From Salimicrobium halophilum (GTDB lineage: Bacteria; Bacillota; Bacilli; Bacillales; Halobacillaceae): DNA of 64,000 bases. The DNA lies in the NCBI RefSeq assembly GCF_900100295.1, contig NZ_FNEV01000001.1, positions 372,001-436,000 on the forward strand, given 5' to 3'. This document shows, in pieces, positions 9,130 through 18,712 of the stretch. The first letter of the stretch is position 1; each line of letters begins with the position of its first letter. A program made the position numbers and the translations under genes. The notes beneath the pieces are model-generated. The model ran no database searches and was not told the DNA's origin. It was given only the letters and a program-made list of their open reading frames with translations.

Positions 9130-9157
9130 CATAATACGGGCAAAGAAGAAAAAGTGT
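9130..9157 (-). promoter_or_regulatory. Possible mother-cell sigma (sigma-K/E-like) promoter of spoVK
   Basis: Minus strand: ACAC (9154-9157), 15 nt, then CGTATTATG (9130-9138), resembling the sigma-K pattern AC ... CATANNNTA with two changes in the -10. Spacing equals that of the cotE and spoVFA sites in this window. Tentative. Confidence 0.35.
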
Positions 9158-9171
9158 GCATGAAACAAAGA

Positions 9172-9201
9172 AAATTGGACGCTCATAAAGCGCCCAATTT
9201 C
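9172..9201 (-). terminator. Terminator after hfq
   Basis: Stem of AAATTGG-CGCT pairing with AGCG-CCAATTT (one mismatch) followed by a T-rich tail on the minus strand. Confidence 0.75.
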
Positions 9202-9217
9202 AGCTTGCTGCCGTATT

Positions 9218-9439
9218 TTAATCTTCTATAGATACGTTCTTGGTTGGAGCGAAAGTTGATATAGCATGCTTGAAGATGAGTTGCTGCTTCCCTTCAGTTT
9301 CTACGAGAACCGTGAAATTATCAAATGCTTTAACAGTCCCTTTCAACTGGAAACCGTTCAATAGAAAAAGGGTGACCGGTATTCTGTCCTTACGCAACTG
9401 ATTTAAATAAGTATCCTGGATATTAACTGTTTGAGCCAT
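9218..9439 (-). CDS. hfq: Hfq RNA chaperone
   Basis: Hexameric Sm-like RNA-binding protein that helps small RNAs act on mRNAs. It has 73 residues, the short form normal in Bacillaceae. Sm1 region is [26 protein letters not shown] and Sm2 contains [11 protein letters not shown], the YKHA-type motif, here FKHA. It lies 38 bp after miaA, the same order as in B. subtilis and in many other bacteria, and is followed by its own terminator. Confidence 0.97.
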   Translation of the reverse strand: MAQTVNIQDTYLNQLRKDRIPVTLFLLNGFQLKGTVKAFDNFTVLVETEGKQQLIFKHAISTFAPTKNVSIED

Positions 9440-9477
9440 CGATTGATCCTCCTCTATTCTATCTCTCTACAATAGTA

Positions 9478-10416
9478 CTACTTCTCCTTATTATGAAGAA
9501 ATCCTTCTAAATCTGATAAAATCTTCACTTTTTTTTCTGAAAAAGTTTCTTCCGTAACCTCGTACCAGTCTACCGGTAGTTTATTTTTGAAATACGTATA
9601 CTGACGCTTCGCATATCTGCGGGAGTTTCTCTTTAGTGTCTCCAACACCTCTTCAAAACTTGCCCCTCCTTCCAGGTAAGGAATGATTTCTTTATAGCCG
9701 ATCGCCTGCATGGCTTGAGATTGAGGACCGTTTCTTTCCAGCAAACTTCTCACTTCTTCAACCAACCCTGACGTGACCATAGAATTGACTCTTTGGTCAA
9801 TTCTGTTATACAACAATTTTCTGTTCATTTCCAACCCTATAATTTTGAAATTGTAAGAAGACTCCCTCCCTCCATTGTGCTGTTCTGTTTTTGTGCTTCC
9901 GGTCGTTTCATAAATTTCAAGAGCCCTGATGACTCTCTTCGTATTATTAGGGTGGATTCTTTTCGCTTCCGCCGGATCGACAGTCTCCAAGTATTGATGA
10001 AGAGCATTTTTCCCTTCATTTTCAAGTTTCTCCTCAAGTCGCCTTACTACATCCATGTCTCGCGGATTTTGGGAGAATGAATAATCGAATAAAAGGGACT
10101 GTATGTACATTCCTGTTCCTCCGACGACTACAGGCAGTTTCCCTCGTGAAGTGATATCGGCGATCAATTCCCGCGCTCTTTCCTGGAATTCCGCTGCAGA
10201 GAAACCCTCTTTCGGATCTTTGATATCAATCATATGGTGAGGGATTCCTTTTTTCTCCTCTTCTGTCACTTTGGCCGTCCCGATATCCATCCCGGTGTAT
10301 ATCTGCATGGAATCGCCACTGATCACTTCCCCGTCAAATACTTCACAAACCTCTACCCCTAACTTCGACTTCCCCACCGCTGTCGGTCCAACGATGGATA
10401 CTACTTTCGGCTTCAT
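9478..10416 (-). CDS. miaA: tRNA dimethylallyltransferase MiaA
   Basis: Adds the dimethylallyl group to A37 of tRNAs reading UNN codons, the first step of i6A/ms2i6A synthesis; MiaB, also in this window, does the second. It has 312 residues starting MKPKVVSIVGPTAVGKSKLG, where GPTAVGKS is the P-loop, followed by SGDSMQIYTGMDIGTAK (about 36-52), the substrate-binding DSMQVY-type motif, and RRYAKRQYTYFKN near the C-terminus. I chose the ATG at 10416 with GGAGGGG upstream over an in-frame extension of 12 codons that has no ribosome binding site and no family match. Confidence 0.96.
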   Translation of the reverse strand: MKPKVVSIVGPTAVGKSKLGVEVCEVFDGEVISGDSMQIYTGMDIGTAKVTEEEKKGIPHHMIDIKDPKEGFSAAEFQERARELIADITSRGKLPVVVGGTGMYIQSLLFDYSFSQNPRDMDVVRRLEEKLENEGKNALHQYLETVDPAEAKRIHPNNTKRVIRALEIYETTGSTKTEQHNGGRESSYNFKIIGLEMNRKLLYNRIDQRVNSMVTSGLVEEVRSLLERNGPQSQAMQAIGYKEIIPYLEGGASFEEVLETLKRNSRRYAKRQYTYFKNKLPVDWYEVTEETFSEKKVKILSDLEGFLHNKEK

Positions 10417-10497
10417 CCTGGCCCCTCCTTCTCTCACCACCATTATACACATGTTTCACACTAAACTACATAGGTATCGGATTTGGTTATAAAAGAC

Positions 10498-10602
10498 TAA
10501 CGCATATCGATACAATTAAGTAACGTATTCCGTTATACATTAGTAACGTAACCCGATACATTTTATAAAATAATTCGTTAGTTTCTCTTTCTAAATCCGT
10601 TA
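10498..10602. repeat. Cluster of six TAACG/CGTTA words upstream of the XRE gene
   Basis: The five-base word TAACG or its complement occurs at 10498, 10521, 10531, 10544, 10576 and 10598. The copies at 10521 and 10531 form a palindrome TAACG-N5-CGTTA. CGATACA also repeats at 10508 and 10554. This looks like an operator array, probably for the adjacent helix-turn-helix protein; that assignment is an inference. Confidence 0.45.
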
Positions 10603-10634
10603 TTTTTTAGTATCATAGGGATAGAGGTGATGAC

Positions 10635-10991
10635 ATGTTAGACGAGAGGATCAAACAATTACGAAAAGAAAACAAATATACGCAGCAGGGTCTGGCTGAT
10701 GAAATCGAAGTTACTTCCCAAGTAGTTTCCAATTGGGAACGCGCTTATACATTCCCTGATGTGAACGATCTCCGAAAATTGGCTGCTGCTCTACATACAA
10801 CTTCTGATTATCTATTAGGGCTTTCCGATACGTCAATTGACGAATTCTCTAAAATCAATCATCATGTGAAACAGTTGAACTTATCCCCTCCGCTTTTTCT
10901 GAAATATGAAGAGATTGTCAAATTGGAACCCGCAAACATCCAGCAACTTGAAAATTATTTTCAATTTCTCCTTCAGCAGCAACAAACGTAG
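10635..10991 (+). CDS. XRE-family helix-turn-helix regulator
   Basis: DNA-binding protein of 118 residues. The N-terminal 65 residues form a Cro/C1-type helix-turn-helix: IKQLRKENKYTQQGLADEIE, then VTSQVVSNWERAYTFPDVND (recognition helix) and LAAALHTTSDYLLGLSD, a typical XRE ending. The C-terminal 50 residues are AT-rich, helical and end in a Gln run (LLQQQQT), perhaps for dimerisation. I do not recognise a specific family member. The start has AGAGGTGA 4 nt upstream. It is a lone plus-strand gene between miaA and mutL, looks AT-richer than its neighbours, and follows a cluster of repeated short words that may be its own operators. It may have been acquired. Confidence 0.88.
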   Translation: MLDERIKQLRKENKYTQQGLADEIEVTSQVVSNWERAYTFPDVNDLRKLAAALHTTSDYLLGLSDTSIDEFSKINHHVKQLNLSPPLFLKYEEIVKLEPANIQQLENYFQFLLQQQQT

Positions 10992-11012
10992 CTATCATTT
11001 AAATCTATGATC

Positions 11013-11040
11013 AAAAAAAAGCAGACTGCATGCAGTCTGC
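11013..11040 (-). terminator. Terminator shared by mutL and the XRE gene
   Basis: A 20-bp perfect palindrome (GCAGACTGCA followed by its complement) with eight T on the minus strand, directly after the mutL stop. It may also serve the convergent XRE gene. Confidence 0.85.
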
Positions 11041-12858
11041 TTAATTCATAACTCTTTTGAACATTTTTTCTATATCGTACTGAGAGAAAAATATTAGAAT
11101 CGGTCTTCCATGAGGACAAGTGAAAGGATCTTCCGATGTAGCAAGATCTTCAAGCAGAACTTCCATATCATTCATCGTCAAGTGGTGATTCGCCTTAATA
11201 GAACCTTTACAGGACATTAGTGCGGCTGCATCGTCTCTCAATTCTTCAAGATCCACTTTGTTCTGTTGCTCTAACTGCTCTACAATTTCCTCAATAACCT
11301 CCCCTTCATATCCCTTAGGAAACCAACGTGGGTGCGAACGGATAATATACGTATTCGTCCCGAATGATTCAAAAAATAAACCTACCTGTTCCAATATACC
11401 CTGATTTTCCTCTATTTTCATCGATGTTTTCGCAGGGAACGTGAACGTCAAAGGGACAAGCAGTTCCTGCACTTCATTTTCGGGGCTCCCGATCTTCTGC
11501 TTGAACTGCTCATACTTGATCCTTTCCTGCGCCGCATGCTGATCCACCATATACATCCCATCTTCATTCTGAGCAATGATGTATGTTCCGTGCAGTTGTC
11601 CTACAGGATAAAGTGTCGGTACTCTTCTCTTTATCTCCTTATCATCAACCTTGGGCGTGTCTTGAAAACCCTCATTTTCAGGTTCTTCCCCGGAAAGCGG
11701 AAGTTCTTCCATATGATCCAGCACTTCCGTCTGGTTATTTCTATACGCTTCCTTTTCAGGGTAGGATTTTTGCGATTCCGGTTCTTTTGCAGGTCGTTCG
11801 AAAATAAGAGAAGTTTGCTCATTCCATGGTTTCTTTTTAGATGGTTGCTCAGTGGCTGCCTTCGGAATAAGTGTCTCTGAACGAAAAGCATCACGAATCG
11901 TTTCCTGTATCAGATCGAACAGTTCCTGCTCTTTGCTGAACCGGACTTCCAGTTTTGCAGGGTGGACGTTCACGTCGACCAGCACAGGATCCATATCAAT
12001 ATTAATCACTACGACAGGATATTTGCCGATTGGTAAAAGCGTATCATAACCTTTCAAAATAGCCTGAGTCAATTTTGAATTTCGTATAAATCTTCCGTTT
12101 ACAATGAGTGACATATACTGCCGGGAGGCTCTGGTGACTTCAGGTTTTGCTATATATGCTTCCAGGCGAAAGTCTTTGTTCTCCGAAGATATTTTCTTCA
12201 TGACTTTTGCCACCTGATTCCCGTAAATTTGCGCAATGACCTGCAGCTGGTCCCCTCTTCCACTCGATTGGAAAATAGTTTTACCCTGATGGTCGAGCTG
12301 AATTTTTACAGAAGGATGGGCCAAAGCCATTCGATTCACTACATCTGTGACATGGCCTAGTTCTGTGTGGATCGTTTTCATATATTTCAACCTGGCAGGT
12401 GTATTGAAAAATAACTCTTCCACTTTGATTTCCGTTCCTTGTCTGGCATCACTGATTGTCTGTTCTTTCACCACCCCACCTTCCATATACAGACTGGTGC
12501 CAGAAGTTTCACCAGTAGACGTTTGTACTGTGAGTTTACTTACAGCCGCAATACTTGCCAGTGCTTCTCCACGGAAGCCTAGCGTCCTTACGTGGAATAA
12601 GTCATGTTCATTCTGGATTTTAGAAGTAGCATGTCGATCGAATGCCTTCTCTGCATCCTGTTTCTCCATCCCTTTTCCGTTATCCGTCATCCGTATCAAT
12701 TCAAGACCGGCTTCCTTCAGCTCGATCTTTATCGATGAGCTCCCTGCGTCCATACTGTTCTCCATCAATTCCTTGACGACAGAAGCTGGACGTTCGACTA
12801 CTTCCCCAGCCGCGATTTTGTTTGCTAACGCATCAGGCATGACGTGAATCGAACTCAT
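11041..12858 (-). CDS. mutL: DNA mismatch repair protein MutL
   Basis: Couples MutS mismatch recognition to strand incision and removal. It has 605 residues. The N-terminal GHKL ATPase shows [20 protein letters not shown] (about 11-30), [15 protein letters not shown] and [16 protein letters not shown]. An acidic, low-complexity linker spans about 330-420. The C-terminal domain carries [12 protein letters not shown] (about 440-451), the endonuclease motif of MutL proteins from bacteria that lack MutH, and a C-terminal CPHGRPI motif. It follows mutS by 13 bp with its own ribosome binding site (AGGAGG), so mutS-mutL is an operon. Confidence 0.97.
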   Translation of the reverse strand: MSSIHVMPDALANKIAAGEVVERPASVVKELMENSMDAGSSSIKIELKEAGLELIRMTDNGKGMEKQDAEKAFDRHATSKIQNEHDLFHVRTLGFRGEALASIAAVSKLTVQTSTGETSGTSLYMEGGVVKEQTISDARQGTEIKVEELFFNTPARLKYMKTIHTELGHVTDVVNRMALAHPSVKIQLDHQGKTIFQSSGRGDQLQVIAQIYGNQVAKVMKKISSENKDFRLEAYIAKPEVTRASRQYMSLIVNGRFIRNSKLTQAILKGYDTLLPIGKYPVVVINIDMDPVLVDVNVHPAKLEVRFSKEQELFDLIQETIRDAFRSETLIPKAATEQPSKKKPWNEQTSLIFERPAKEPESQKSYPEKEAYRNNQTEVLDHMEELPLSGEEPENEGFQDTPKVDDKEIKRRVPTLYPVGQLHGTYIIAQNEDGMYMVDQHAAQERIKYEQFKQKIGSPENEVQELLVPLTFTFPAKTSMKIEENQGILEQVGLFFESFGTNTYIIRSHPRWFPKGYEGEVIEEIVEQLEQQNKVDLEELRDDAAALMSCKGSIKANHHLTMNDMEVLLEDLATSEDPFTCPHGRPILIFFSQYDIEKMFKRVMN

Positions 12859-12871
12859 ACAAACAGACCTC

Positions 12872-15418
12872 CTAACGTTTCACTAATTTCTGTAATCTAT
12901 ATAATTCATTCATCGCTTCGATAGGCGTCATCTCCATAAGTTCCATCTGACCTAATTCTTCTTCGATAGGTGAAGAGGCTTTTCGTTCCACGCTTGGCTC
13001 TTTTAATTGCTCAGGTTCAAATAGTGACAGCTGTCCGCTGAGATCCTCTGCATCATTATTCTCGAATTCATCCAATAAAAGCTGAGCGCGTTTGATGACT
13101 CCTTGAGGTAATTCAGCCAACTCAGCGACATGGATACCGTAACTTTTATCCGCGGCCCCCTCTTTCACCTGGTGGAGGAAAACAACTTTGCCATCGACTT
13201 CCTCCGCCCTTACGTGAACGTTCTTGAGGGTAGGCAGCTCTCTTTCTAATGCAGTCAATTCATGATAATGGGTGGAAAATAGTGTTTTGGCTTTGATATT
13301 CGCATGAATATACTCGACGATCGACTGAGCGAGCGCCATACCATCATAAGTGCTTGTTCCCCTGCCGATTTCATCAAACAGGATCAAACTGCGATTCGTG
13401 GCATGCTGTATGGCATGATTCGCTTCCAGCATTTCGACCATGAAAGTACTCTGTCCAGATATAAGATCATCAGCAGCACCGATTCTGGTGAAGATCTGAT
13501 CGAAAATAGGCAGTGTAGCTTCGTCACATGGAACGAAACAACCTATTTGAGCCATGATAGAAGTCAATGCCAGCTGTCTCATGTACGTACTTTTTCCTGA
13601 CATGTTAGGTCCTGTAATCAGAAAAATATTCGTGTTCTGATCCATGATTATATCGTTCGGCACGAATTCATCCTGCATCACCTGCTCTACTACCGGATGT
13701 CTTCCACTCTTGAGACGGACGATTCGTTCAGTGGAAAATCCCGGCTGTTCATACCCGTTTTTTTCAGCTATAAAGCTGAATCCCTGTAATACGTCCAATT
13801 CACTGATATCTTTAGCCAATTGTTGAAGTTTGTTTACATAACTTTTTACCTGTTCCCTTATTTCCAGGAACAATTCATATTCCAGGTCGATACTCTTTTC
13901 TTCTGCTTCTAGAATCGTCGTTTCTTTTTCTTTTAATTCAGGGGTGATGAACCGCTCCGCATTTGTAAGGGTCTGTTTTCTTTCATACCTTTCCGGTACG
14001 TGGGTAAGGTTGGCTCGGGTTACTTCGATAAAATAGCCGAACACTTTATTGTACTTGATTTTCAGCGACTTGATTCCAGTGCTTTCCTTTTCTTTCTGCT
14101 CTAATTCAGCGATCCATTTCTTCCCGTTCGTCTGGGCATTTCTATATTCATCAAGTACGTCGGAATATCCATCTTTAATGATATTCCCTTCTTTTATAGA
14201 AACTCTTGCGTCCTCATGAATGCCCGCATCCAGTAGCTGTTCCAGCTCCTCCAGTGGATCTATTCGTTGAACAAACGTTTGAATAACTGGTTCTTCGAAG
14301 TGGGACAGCAGGGATAGAATAGATGGAATCTTTTGGAGCGAAGCTTTCAGTTGAATCATGTCTTTGGCATTGATATTCCCGAATGCCACCCTGCCAGCCA
14401 GACGCTCAAGGTCATAAACGGAAGTCAGGTCATCCCTGAATTCATCTCTATATAGAAAATTATTCAAAAATCCTTGCACAATAGACTGACGGTTCAAAAT
14501 CGCATCTTCCTGAAGAAGAGGACGATCAATCCATTTTTTAAGCAGTCTTGCTCCCATAGCCGTTACGGTTGCATCGATCACAGAAAGCAGGCTCCCCTTT
14601 TTGCCTTTTTTCATGAGGGTCTCCGTAAGCTCCAGATTTTTCTTGGAGAACATATCCAGTTTCATATATTCATTGAGTTCAATGACCTGAACCGGTTGTA
14701 AATGATCCATCGCCCTCTTCTGAGTTCGTTTAATATAATGAAAGAGCCTGCCGAACACAAAAACGAGGTCCTGAGGCATATCCTTGATCAAGTAACTTTC
14801 TTCACGAGATATACCGGTCTCGCCTTCAAAAGATACCGTGCAATTAAGCCGTTCTTCAATTTCGGTCTGCTTTTCCTTTGCCAGTTCTTCACATACAACA
14901 ATCTCTTTCACCGGACGATGGTAAAGTTCGCTGATGACAGAGTGGAAATCCCTTCCTACATAGGCCGCGCTTGTCTCTCCTGTTGTAAGGTCCGCGTAGC
15001 TGACTGCGTACGATGCATCATTAAGCTGTGAGATCGAAGCCAGAAAGTTGTTCTCTTTTTCATCCAGCATCGAACCTTCCATAACAGTTCCGGGCGTGAT
15101 CAACTGAACAACTTCTCTTTTTACGACTCCCTTCGCCTGTTTCGGATCTTCCACCTGTTCACAAACGGCAATTTTATACCCTTTAGCCACCAGCTGCCTG
15201 ATATAACTTTCTGAGGAATGATAAGGGACCCCGCACATCGGAATCCTTTCTCCTCCCCCGTCTCTTCCGGTAAGGGTGATTTCAAGTTCTTTTGCGGCCT
15301 GCAATGCGTCTTCGAAGAACATCTCATAAAAGTCGCCGAGCCTGAAAAACAGGAAAGCATCTTTATGTTCTGCTTTTATCTTTAAATATTGTTGCATCAT
15401 TGGTGTATATGTAGCCAT
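12872..15418 (-). CDS. mutS: DNA mismatch repair protein MutS
   Basis: Mismatch sensor. It has 848 residues, with the mismatch-wedge motif in [15 protein letters not shown] (about 24-38; Phe-X-Glu equivalent DFYEMF), a long central lever/clamp region, and the C-terminal ABC-type ATPase: Walker [15 protein letters not shown] (about 601-614), signature region SQSTFMVEM-like [12 protein letters not shown], Walker [14 protein letters not shown] (about 680-692), and [10 protein letters not shown]-terminal stretch with the clamp-binding QLSLF word is seen in [11 protein letters not shown] (about 790-800). It lies between cotE and mutL, as in B. subtilis. Confidence 0.98.
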   Translation of the reverse strand: MATYTPMMQQYLKIKAEHKDAFLFFRLGDFYEMFFEDALQAAKELEITLTGRDGGGERIPMCGVPYHSSESYIRQLVAKGYKIAVCEQVEDPKQAKGVVKREVVQLITPGTVMEGSMLDEKENNFLASISQLNDASYAVSYADLTTGETSAAYVGRDFHSVISELYHRPVKEIVVCEELAKEKQTEIEERLNCTVSFEGETGISREESYLIKDMPQDLVFVFGRLFHYIKRTQKRAMDHLQPVQVIELNEYMKLDMFSKKNLELTETLMKKGKKGSLLSVIDATVTAMGARLLKKWIDRPLLQEDAILNRQSIVQGFLNNFLYRDEFRDDLTSVYDLERLAGRVAFGNINAKDMIQLKASLQKIPSILSLLSHFEEPVIQTFVQRIDPLEELEQLLDAGIHEDARVSIKEGNIIKDGYSDVLDEYRNAQTNGKKWIAELEQKEKESTGIKSLKIKYNKVFGYFIEVTRANLTHVPERYERKQTLTNAERFITPELKEKETTILEAEEKSIDLEYELFLEIREQVKSYVNKLQQLAKDISELDVLQGFSFIAEKNGYEQPGFSTERIVRLKSGRHPVVEQVMQDEFVPNDIIMDQNTNIFLITGPNMSGKSTYMRQLALTSIMAQIGCFVPCDEATLPIFDQIFTRIGAADDLISGQSTFMVEMLEANHAIQHATNRSLILFDEIGRGTSTYDGMALAQSIVEYIHANIKAKTLFSTHYHELTALERELPTLKNVHVRAEEVDGKVVFLHQVKEGAADKSYGIHVAELAELPQGVIKRAQLLLDEFENNDAEDLSGQLSLFEPEQLKEPSVERKASSPIEEELGQMELMEMTPIEAMNELYRLQKLVKR

Positions 15419-15479
15419 ATCTCTTCCTCCAACACGTTCTCTTTTTTCGCATTCATTATAGCACAGTTGATTCGACTAA

Positions 15480-15512
15480 TAAAAAATCCCTTCTTGGAAA
15501 CCAAGAAGGGAT
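15480..15512 (-). terminator. Terminator after cotE
   Basis: 12-bp perfect stem (ATCCCTTCTTGG and its complement) with a 3-nt loop and six T on the minus strand. Confidence 0.93.
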
Positions 15513-15516
15513 AAGG

Positions 15517-16017
15517 TTAATCGTGATGCCTATCTTCTCTGTAGAAGTCATGATCATCCTTCGATATTTTAACGGATAATTTCGTTTCACCGATGACATT
15601 AACCAGAAATTCTTTCTCCACTTCCACCTCGATCTTATTCCCTTTCTGGTGGATGTGACAGCCCAGGCAGTTCGGTTGCTGAATGACCTTCACGATGACT
15701 TCCAAATCGTCACTGATACACGTGTCATCTTTCTCTTTCAATTCAATGTCCTCTTCGTAATGCACACGTTCTGTGATAACCTCTGTTTTTGTGTTGTCAT
15801 TAAATGAATACCAGATATTCACTTCGTAACTACCGGATATTTCTACATGGTCCTTCTTCTTTTTCGCTTTATAAACATGATTGATGACCCAACATCCCAG
15901 AATGCTGTCCGGTTTGTTTCTTGCTTCGACAGTGTGTTTCGATTCGATATACTCTTTTCCTTTTCCACATACGGCTTTGGTTACGATTTCTCTGAATTCT
16001 CCATCAAAATATTTCAT
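15517..16017 (-). CDS. cotE: CotE, outer spore coat morphogenetic protein
   Basis: Organises the outer spore coat on the mother-cell side of the forespore. It has 166 residues; B. subtilis CotE has 181, and the acidic C-terminal tail seems shorter here. Recognisable segments: FREIVTKAVCGKGKEY near the N-terminus, ILGCWVINHVYKAKKK (about 39-54), SGSYEVNIWYSFNDNTKTEV (about 61-80) and QQPNCLGCHIHQKG (about 111-124) with two close cysteines. It keeps the family position upstream of mutS. A sigma-K-type promoter is readable at 16044-16071. Confidence 0.96.
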   Translation of the reverse strand: MKYFDGEFREIVTKAVCGKGKEYIESKHTVEARNKPDSILGCWVINHVYKAKKKKDHVEISGSYEVNIWYSFNDNTKTEVITERVHYEEDIELKEKDDTCISDDLEVIVKVIQQPNCLGCHIHQKGNKIEVEVEKEFLVNVIGETKLSVKISKDDHDFYREDRHHD

Positions 16018-16043
16018 TCCGCTTCCCTCCTTGTTCTACCACC

Positions 16044-16071
16044 TATGCTATGCAGTATCTGGGCAGATGTT
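16044..16071 (-). promoter_or_regulatory. Sigma-K-type promoter of cotE
   Basis: Minus strand: AACA (16068-16071), 15 nt, then CATAGCATA (16044-16052), an exact fit to the sigma-K -10 form CATANNNTA. It lies 27 bp upstream of the cotE ATG. In B. subtilis cotE has sigma-E and sigma-K promoters; I did not find a convincing sigma-E one. Confidence 0.6.
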
Positions 16072-16167
16072 ACAAACGAGGTTGGATGTTGGGGATATGT
16101 TTTTATTAATTTCGGAGTTACTACTAAGTATGAAAAAGAATACATTCATGGTGCGTTGTGTTGCCAT

Positions 16168-16198
16168 ATAAAAAAGCCCTCTTAAAAGAGGACTTTTC
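16168..16198 (-). terminator. Terminator after ricA
   Basis: AT-flanked hairpin (CCTCTT/AAGAGG core, extended by AAAGT/GCTTT pairs) and T-run on the minus strand, between ricA and cotE. Confidence 0.75.
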
Positions 16199-16200
16199 CA

Positions 16201-16620
16201 TTAACAGCTACTATTCGCTTCTTTGGATCCGGTTTCTCCACTTAAAATGTTTCCACCCGTGGATTTGATCACTTCGTTCGTCACTTCCCTTGAAATTGTG
16301 CGGGAAATCATCTGAAGCAAGTCGTTTACGATGACTTGAGAGTGTTTGAATTCTGCTACCACCGGAATCTCATCAAGTTCATCTTGCAGACGGTCGATTT
16401 CTTTCTCCACTTTCTCCAGCGCTTCGGTTTTTCCGTAGGCCTGGAAGTTGACAGCCTGTTTCTGCAGTGCTTTGATTTTTTTGATATATAGTTGGACCTT
16501 ATCGTTTTCGTTCAGCTTCGCTTCCAATTGTTTGAAGCGGTCGATTTCTTCAATGTCCGCAATCATTTTCGCTAAATCCTTCGCTTCATCCAGTACTTGT
16601 TCTCTTGTATACTCTGCCAT
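16201..16620 (-). CDS. ricA: RicA (YmcA), subunit of the RicAFT regulatory complex
   Basis: Small helical protein of 139 residues. With RicF (YlbF) and RicT (YaaT) it forms a complex that promotes mRNA maturation by RNase Y and stimulates the phosphorelay for sporulation, competence and biofilm. The product starts [20 protein letters not shown] and contains the coiled-coil-like ALQKQAVNFQAYGKTEALEK. The only cysteine is the last residue, in agreement with the C-terminal cysteine of RicA that helps hold an iron-sulfur cluster in the complex. The start at 16620 overlaps the miaB stop by one base (TAATG). RNase Y, its partner, is coded 3 kb away. Confidence 0.94.
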   Translation of the reverse strand: MAEYTREQVLDEAKDLAKMIADIEEIDRFKQLEAKLNENDKVQLYIKKIKALQKQAVNFQAYGKTEALEKVEKEIDRLQDELDEIPVVAEFKHSQVIVNDLLQMISRTISREVTNEVIKSTGGNILSGETGSKEANSSC

Positions 16621-18176
16621 TATTCTTTCACCCCTGTTGTTGTCTCTACCATTTCCCCGTCGAGAGACCATGTTTTTGCTTTAGTTATTTTGACCGGAAC
16701 AATTTGTCCGATTGCCGAGTCAGGCCCTACAAAATTCACAAGCTTATTTCGCTTCGTATATCCGGCCAGAACCTCTGAATTGTTCTTACTTTCTCCTTCG
16801 ACAAGAACGTGAACGACTTCTCCTTCATATTTCTCCATCGTCTCTTTGGATTGTTTATTAATGAGAGCATTCAGTCGCTGTAAACGATCTTTCTTCTCCT
16901 CCATGGAGACTTTGTCTCGCATCTTAGCAGCAGGTGTATTCTCTCTAGGGGAGAATATGAACGTATAAGCTGCTTCAAACCCTACTTCCTCTACGAGCGA
17001 AAGAGTCTCCTGGAACTGTTTTTCCGTTTCATTCGGAAACCCTACGATAATATCAGTAGTAAGGGTGGCATTCGGCATCGCTTGCCGGATTTTACGGACA
17101 AGTTCGAGATAATCTTCCCGGGAATACTTCCTCCCCATAATCTTCAGAACATCACTGCTTCCTGATTGTACGGGCAGGTGGATATGGTCAAGCATATTCC
17201 CGCCTTTTGCCAGAACTTCTATCAAGCGATCATCAAAATCCCTCGGATGAGACGTTGTGAAACGCACACGCGGAATATCTATTTTGTGAAGATCATCCAT
17301 GAGATCTCCAAGACCATAGTCAAGATCAAGGTCCTTCCCGTACGCATTCACATTCTGACCGAGGAGTGTAACCTCTTGATACCCTTGGGCGGCTAAGTGA
17401 CGCACTTCCTGGATGATATCTTCCGGAAGACGACTCCTCTCTTTCCCGCGGGTATAGGGAACAATACAGTATGTGCAGAACTTATCACAGCCATACATGA
17501 CATTGACCCACGCTTTGATTTTCCCTTTTCTGGAACGAGGAAGGTTTTCAATGATGTCCCCTTCTTTGGACCAGACATCGACGACCATTTCTTTACTGAA
17601 CATAGCTTCTTTCAGAAGTTCAGGTACTTTATGGATGTTATGGGTACCGAAAATCATATCGATGAATGGGTGTTTTTTCAATATTCTATTGACGACGGCC
17701 TCTTCCTGAGCCATACAACCACATACACCCAGGATGAGATCCGGATTCTCTCGCTTCAATGATTTCAAGTGGCCAATTTCGCCGAACACTTTGTTCTCAG
17801 CGTTTTCACGGATCGCACAGGTGTTCAGAAGAATGATGTCCGCTTCTGCCGCTTCTTTTGTCGATTCGTAACCCATCGCTTCAAATATGCCTGCCATCAC
17901 TTCTGTATCGTGCTCGTTCATCTGACAGCCATAGGTGCGAATGAGATATTTGCGATCTTCGCCTACTCCCTGCATTTCTTCAGGAATGTTAAAGTCATAA
18001 TGTACATCTACGTCCTGCTTTCGACGTCTCTGAGCATCCCGCATATTCGGGGGCTGGTATGTCGTTTCAAAATATTTCATGAAGTCTTCGGAGCTTTTAT
18101 CTTTGATTCGTTCAAGGTTGCTTTCAGGATCCTTTTCACGTACCTGATCCATTTCTTTTCTCTGTTGCTCGTTCAT
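16620..18176 (-). CDS. miaB: MiaB, tRNA-2-methylthio-N6-dimethylallyladenosine synthase
   Basis: Radical-SAM enzyme that adds the methylthio group to i6A37 of tRNA, acting after MiaA. It has 518 residues: an N-terminal extension of about 65, the MTTase domain with [13 protein letters not shown] (about 75-87), [12 protein letters not shown] and [10 protein letters not shown] providing three cluster cysteines, the radical-SAM motif [17 protein letters not shown] (CX3CX2C, about 228-244), and a C-terminal TRAM domain ending near 510. It is followed immediately by ricA. In B. subtilis tdh and kbl lie between it and spoVS; they are absent here. Confidence 0.97.
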   Translation of the reverse strand: MNEQQRKEMDQVREKDPESNLERIKDKSSEDFMKYFETTYQPPNMRDAQRRRKQDVDVHYDFNIPEEMQGVGEDRKYLIRTYGCQMNEHDTEVMAGIFEAMGYESTKEAAEADIILLNTCAIRENAENKVFGEIGHLKSLKRENPDLILGVCGCMAQEEAVVNRILKKHPFIDMIFGTHNIHKVPELLKEAMFSKEMVVDVWSKEGDIIENLPRSRKGKIKAWVNVMYGCDKFCTYCIVPYTRGKERSRLPEDIIQEVRHLAAQGYQEVTLLGQNVNAYGKDLDLDYGLGDLMDDLHKIDIPRVRFTTSHPRDFDDRLIEVLAKGGNMLDHIHLPVQSGSSDVLKIMGRKYSREDYLELVRKIRQAMPNATLTTDIIVGFPNETEKQFQETLSLVEEVGFEAAYTFIFSPRENTPAAKMRDKVSMEEKKDRLQRLNALINKQSKETMEKYEGEVVHVLVEGESKNNSEVLAGYTKRNKLVNFVGPDSAIGQIVPVKITKAKTWSLDGEMVETTTGVKE

Positions 18177-18312
18177 TGCTATCCCCTTTCAACCGTACAA
18201 GGTAACTATACAATTATATCAGGTTTTTTGCTGAATTATAAGTAACTATTTGTATCGTACTAAAGATTTCCTGAAAAATAAACGGTAAAATCCTGTCGCT
18301 CGGTTTTATTAA

Positions 18313-18343
18313 AAAAGTGCTTCCCCTGTAAGGAGAAGCACCT
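18313..18343 (-). terminator. Terminator after spoVS
   Basis: 10-bp stem (GTGCTTCTCC with GGGGAAGCAC, one G-T pair) and six T on the minus strand. Confidence 0.88.
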
Positions 18344-18346
18344 ATC

Positions 18347-18607
18347 TCATCTCGGTTCCACAATTAGTTTAATAGCTGTTCGTTCATCCTCATCAATCAT
18401 AATATCCGTAAATGCAGGAATGCATATTAGATCCATCCCACTGGGAGCTACAAAACCCCTGGCAATCGCAACCGCTTTCACAGCCTGGTTCAAAGCACCA
18501 GCTCCGATAGCCTGGATCTCAGCAGTCCCTCTTTCACGCACCACGTTCGCTAATGCACCGGCTACAGAGTTTGGTACGGATTTGGCTGAAACTTTTAAAA
18601 CATCCAT
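18347..18607 (-). CDS. spoVS: SpoVS, stage V sporulation protein S
   Basis: Small Alba-fold-like protein of 86 residues affecting septation and spore development; the biochemical activity is unknown. The sequence is near-invariant in the family: MDVLKVSAKSVPNSVAGALA, IQAIGAGALNQAVKAVAIAR and a C-terminal RTAIKLIVEPR. I placed the start at 18607 because it gives the family's exact N-terminus and length, with AAGGAGG 8 nt upstream; an in-frame ATG six codons earlier has no such support. A sigma-H promoter is visible 40 bp upstream. Confidence 0.97.
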   Translation of the reverse strand: MDVLKVSAKSVPNSVAGALANVVRERGTAEIQAIGAGALNQAVKAVAIARGFVAPSGMDLICIPAFTDIMIDEDERTAIKLIVEPR

Positions 18608-18647
18608 TACTAGCTCCTCCTTCATTTACTAGTCTTCATACATTACT

Positions 18648-18676
18648 GTATTCCCTGGGATGACAAGTTATTCTCT
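18648..18676 (-). promoter_or_regulatory. Sigma-H promoter of spoVS
   Basis: Minus strand: AGAGAATAA (18668-18676; consensus RNAGGAWWW, one change), 11-nt spacer, AGGGAATAC (18648-18656; consensus RNNGAATWW, one change). spoVS is known to use sigma-H in B. subtilis. Confidence 0.65.
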
Positions 18677-18712
18677 TTTCATTATGAAGGAAGTTTTTAC
18701 AAAATTCAAACT

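Noticed and set aside
16125-16150. Possible sigma-E promoter of cotE
   Set aside because: A CATACTT word is present, but no -35 element of the sigma-E type is found at the correct distance.
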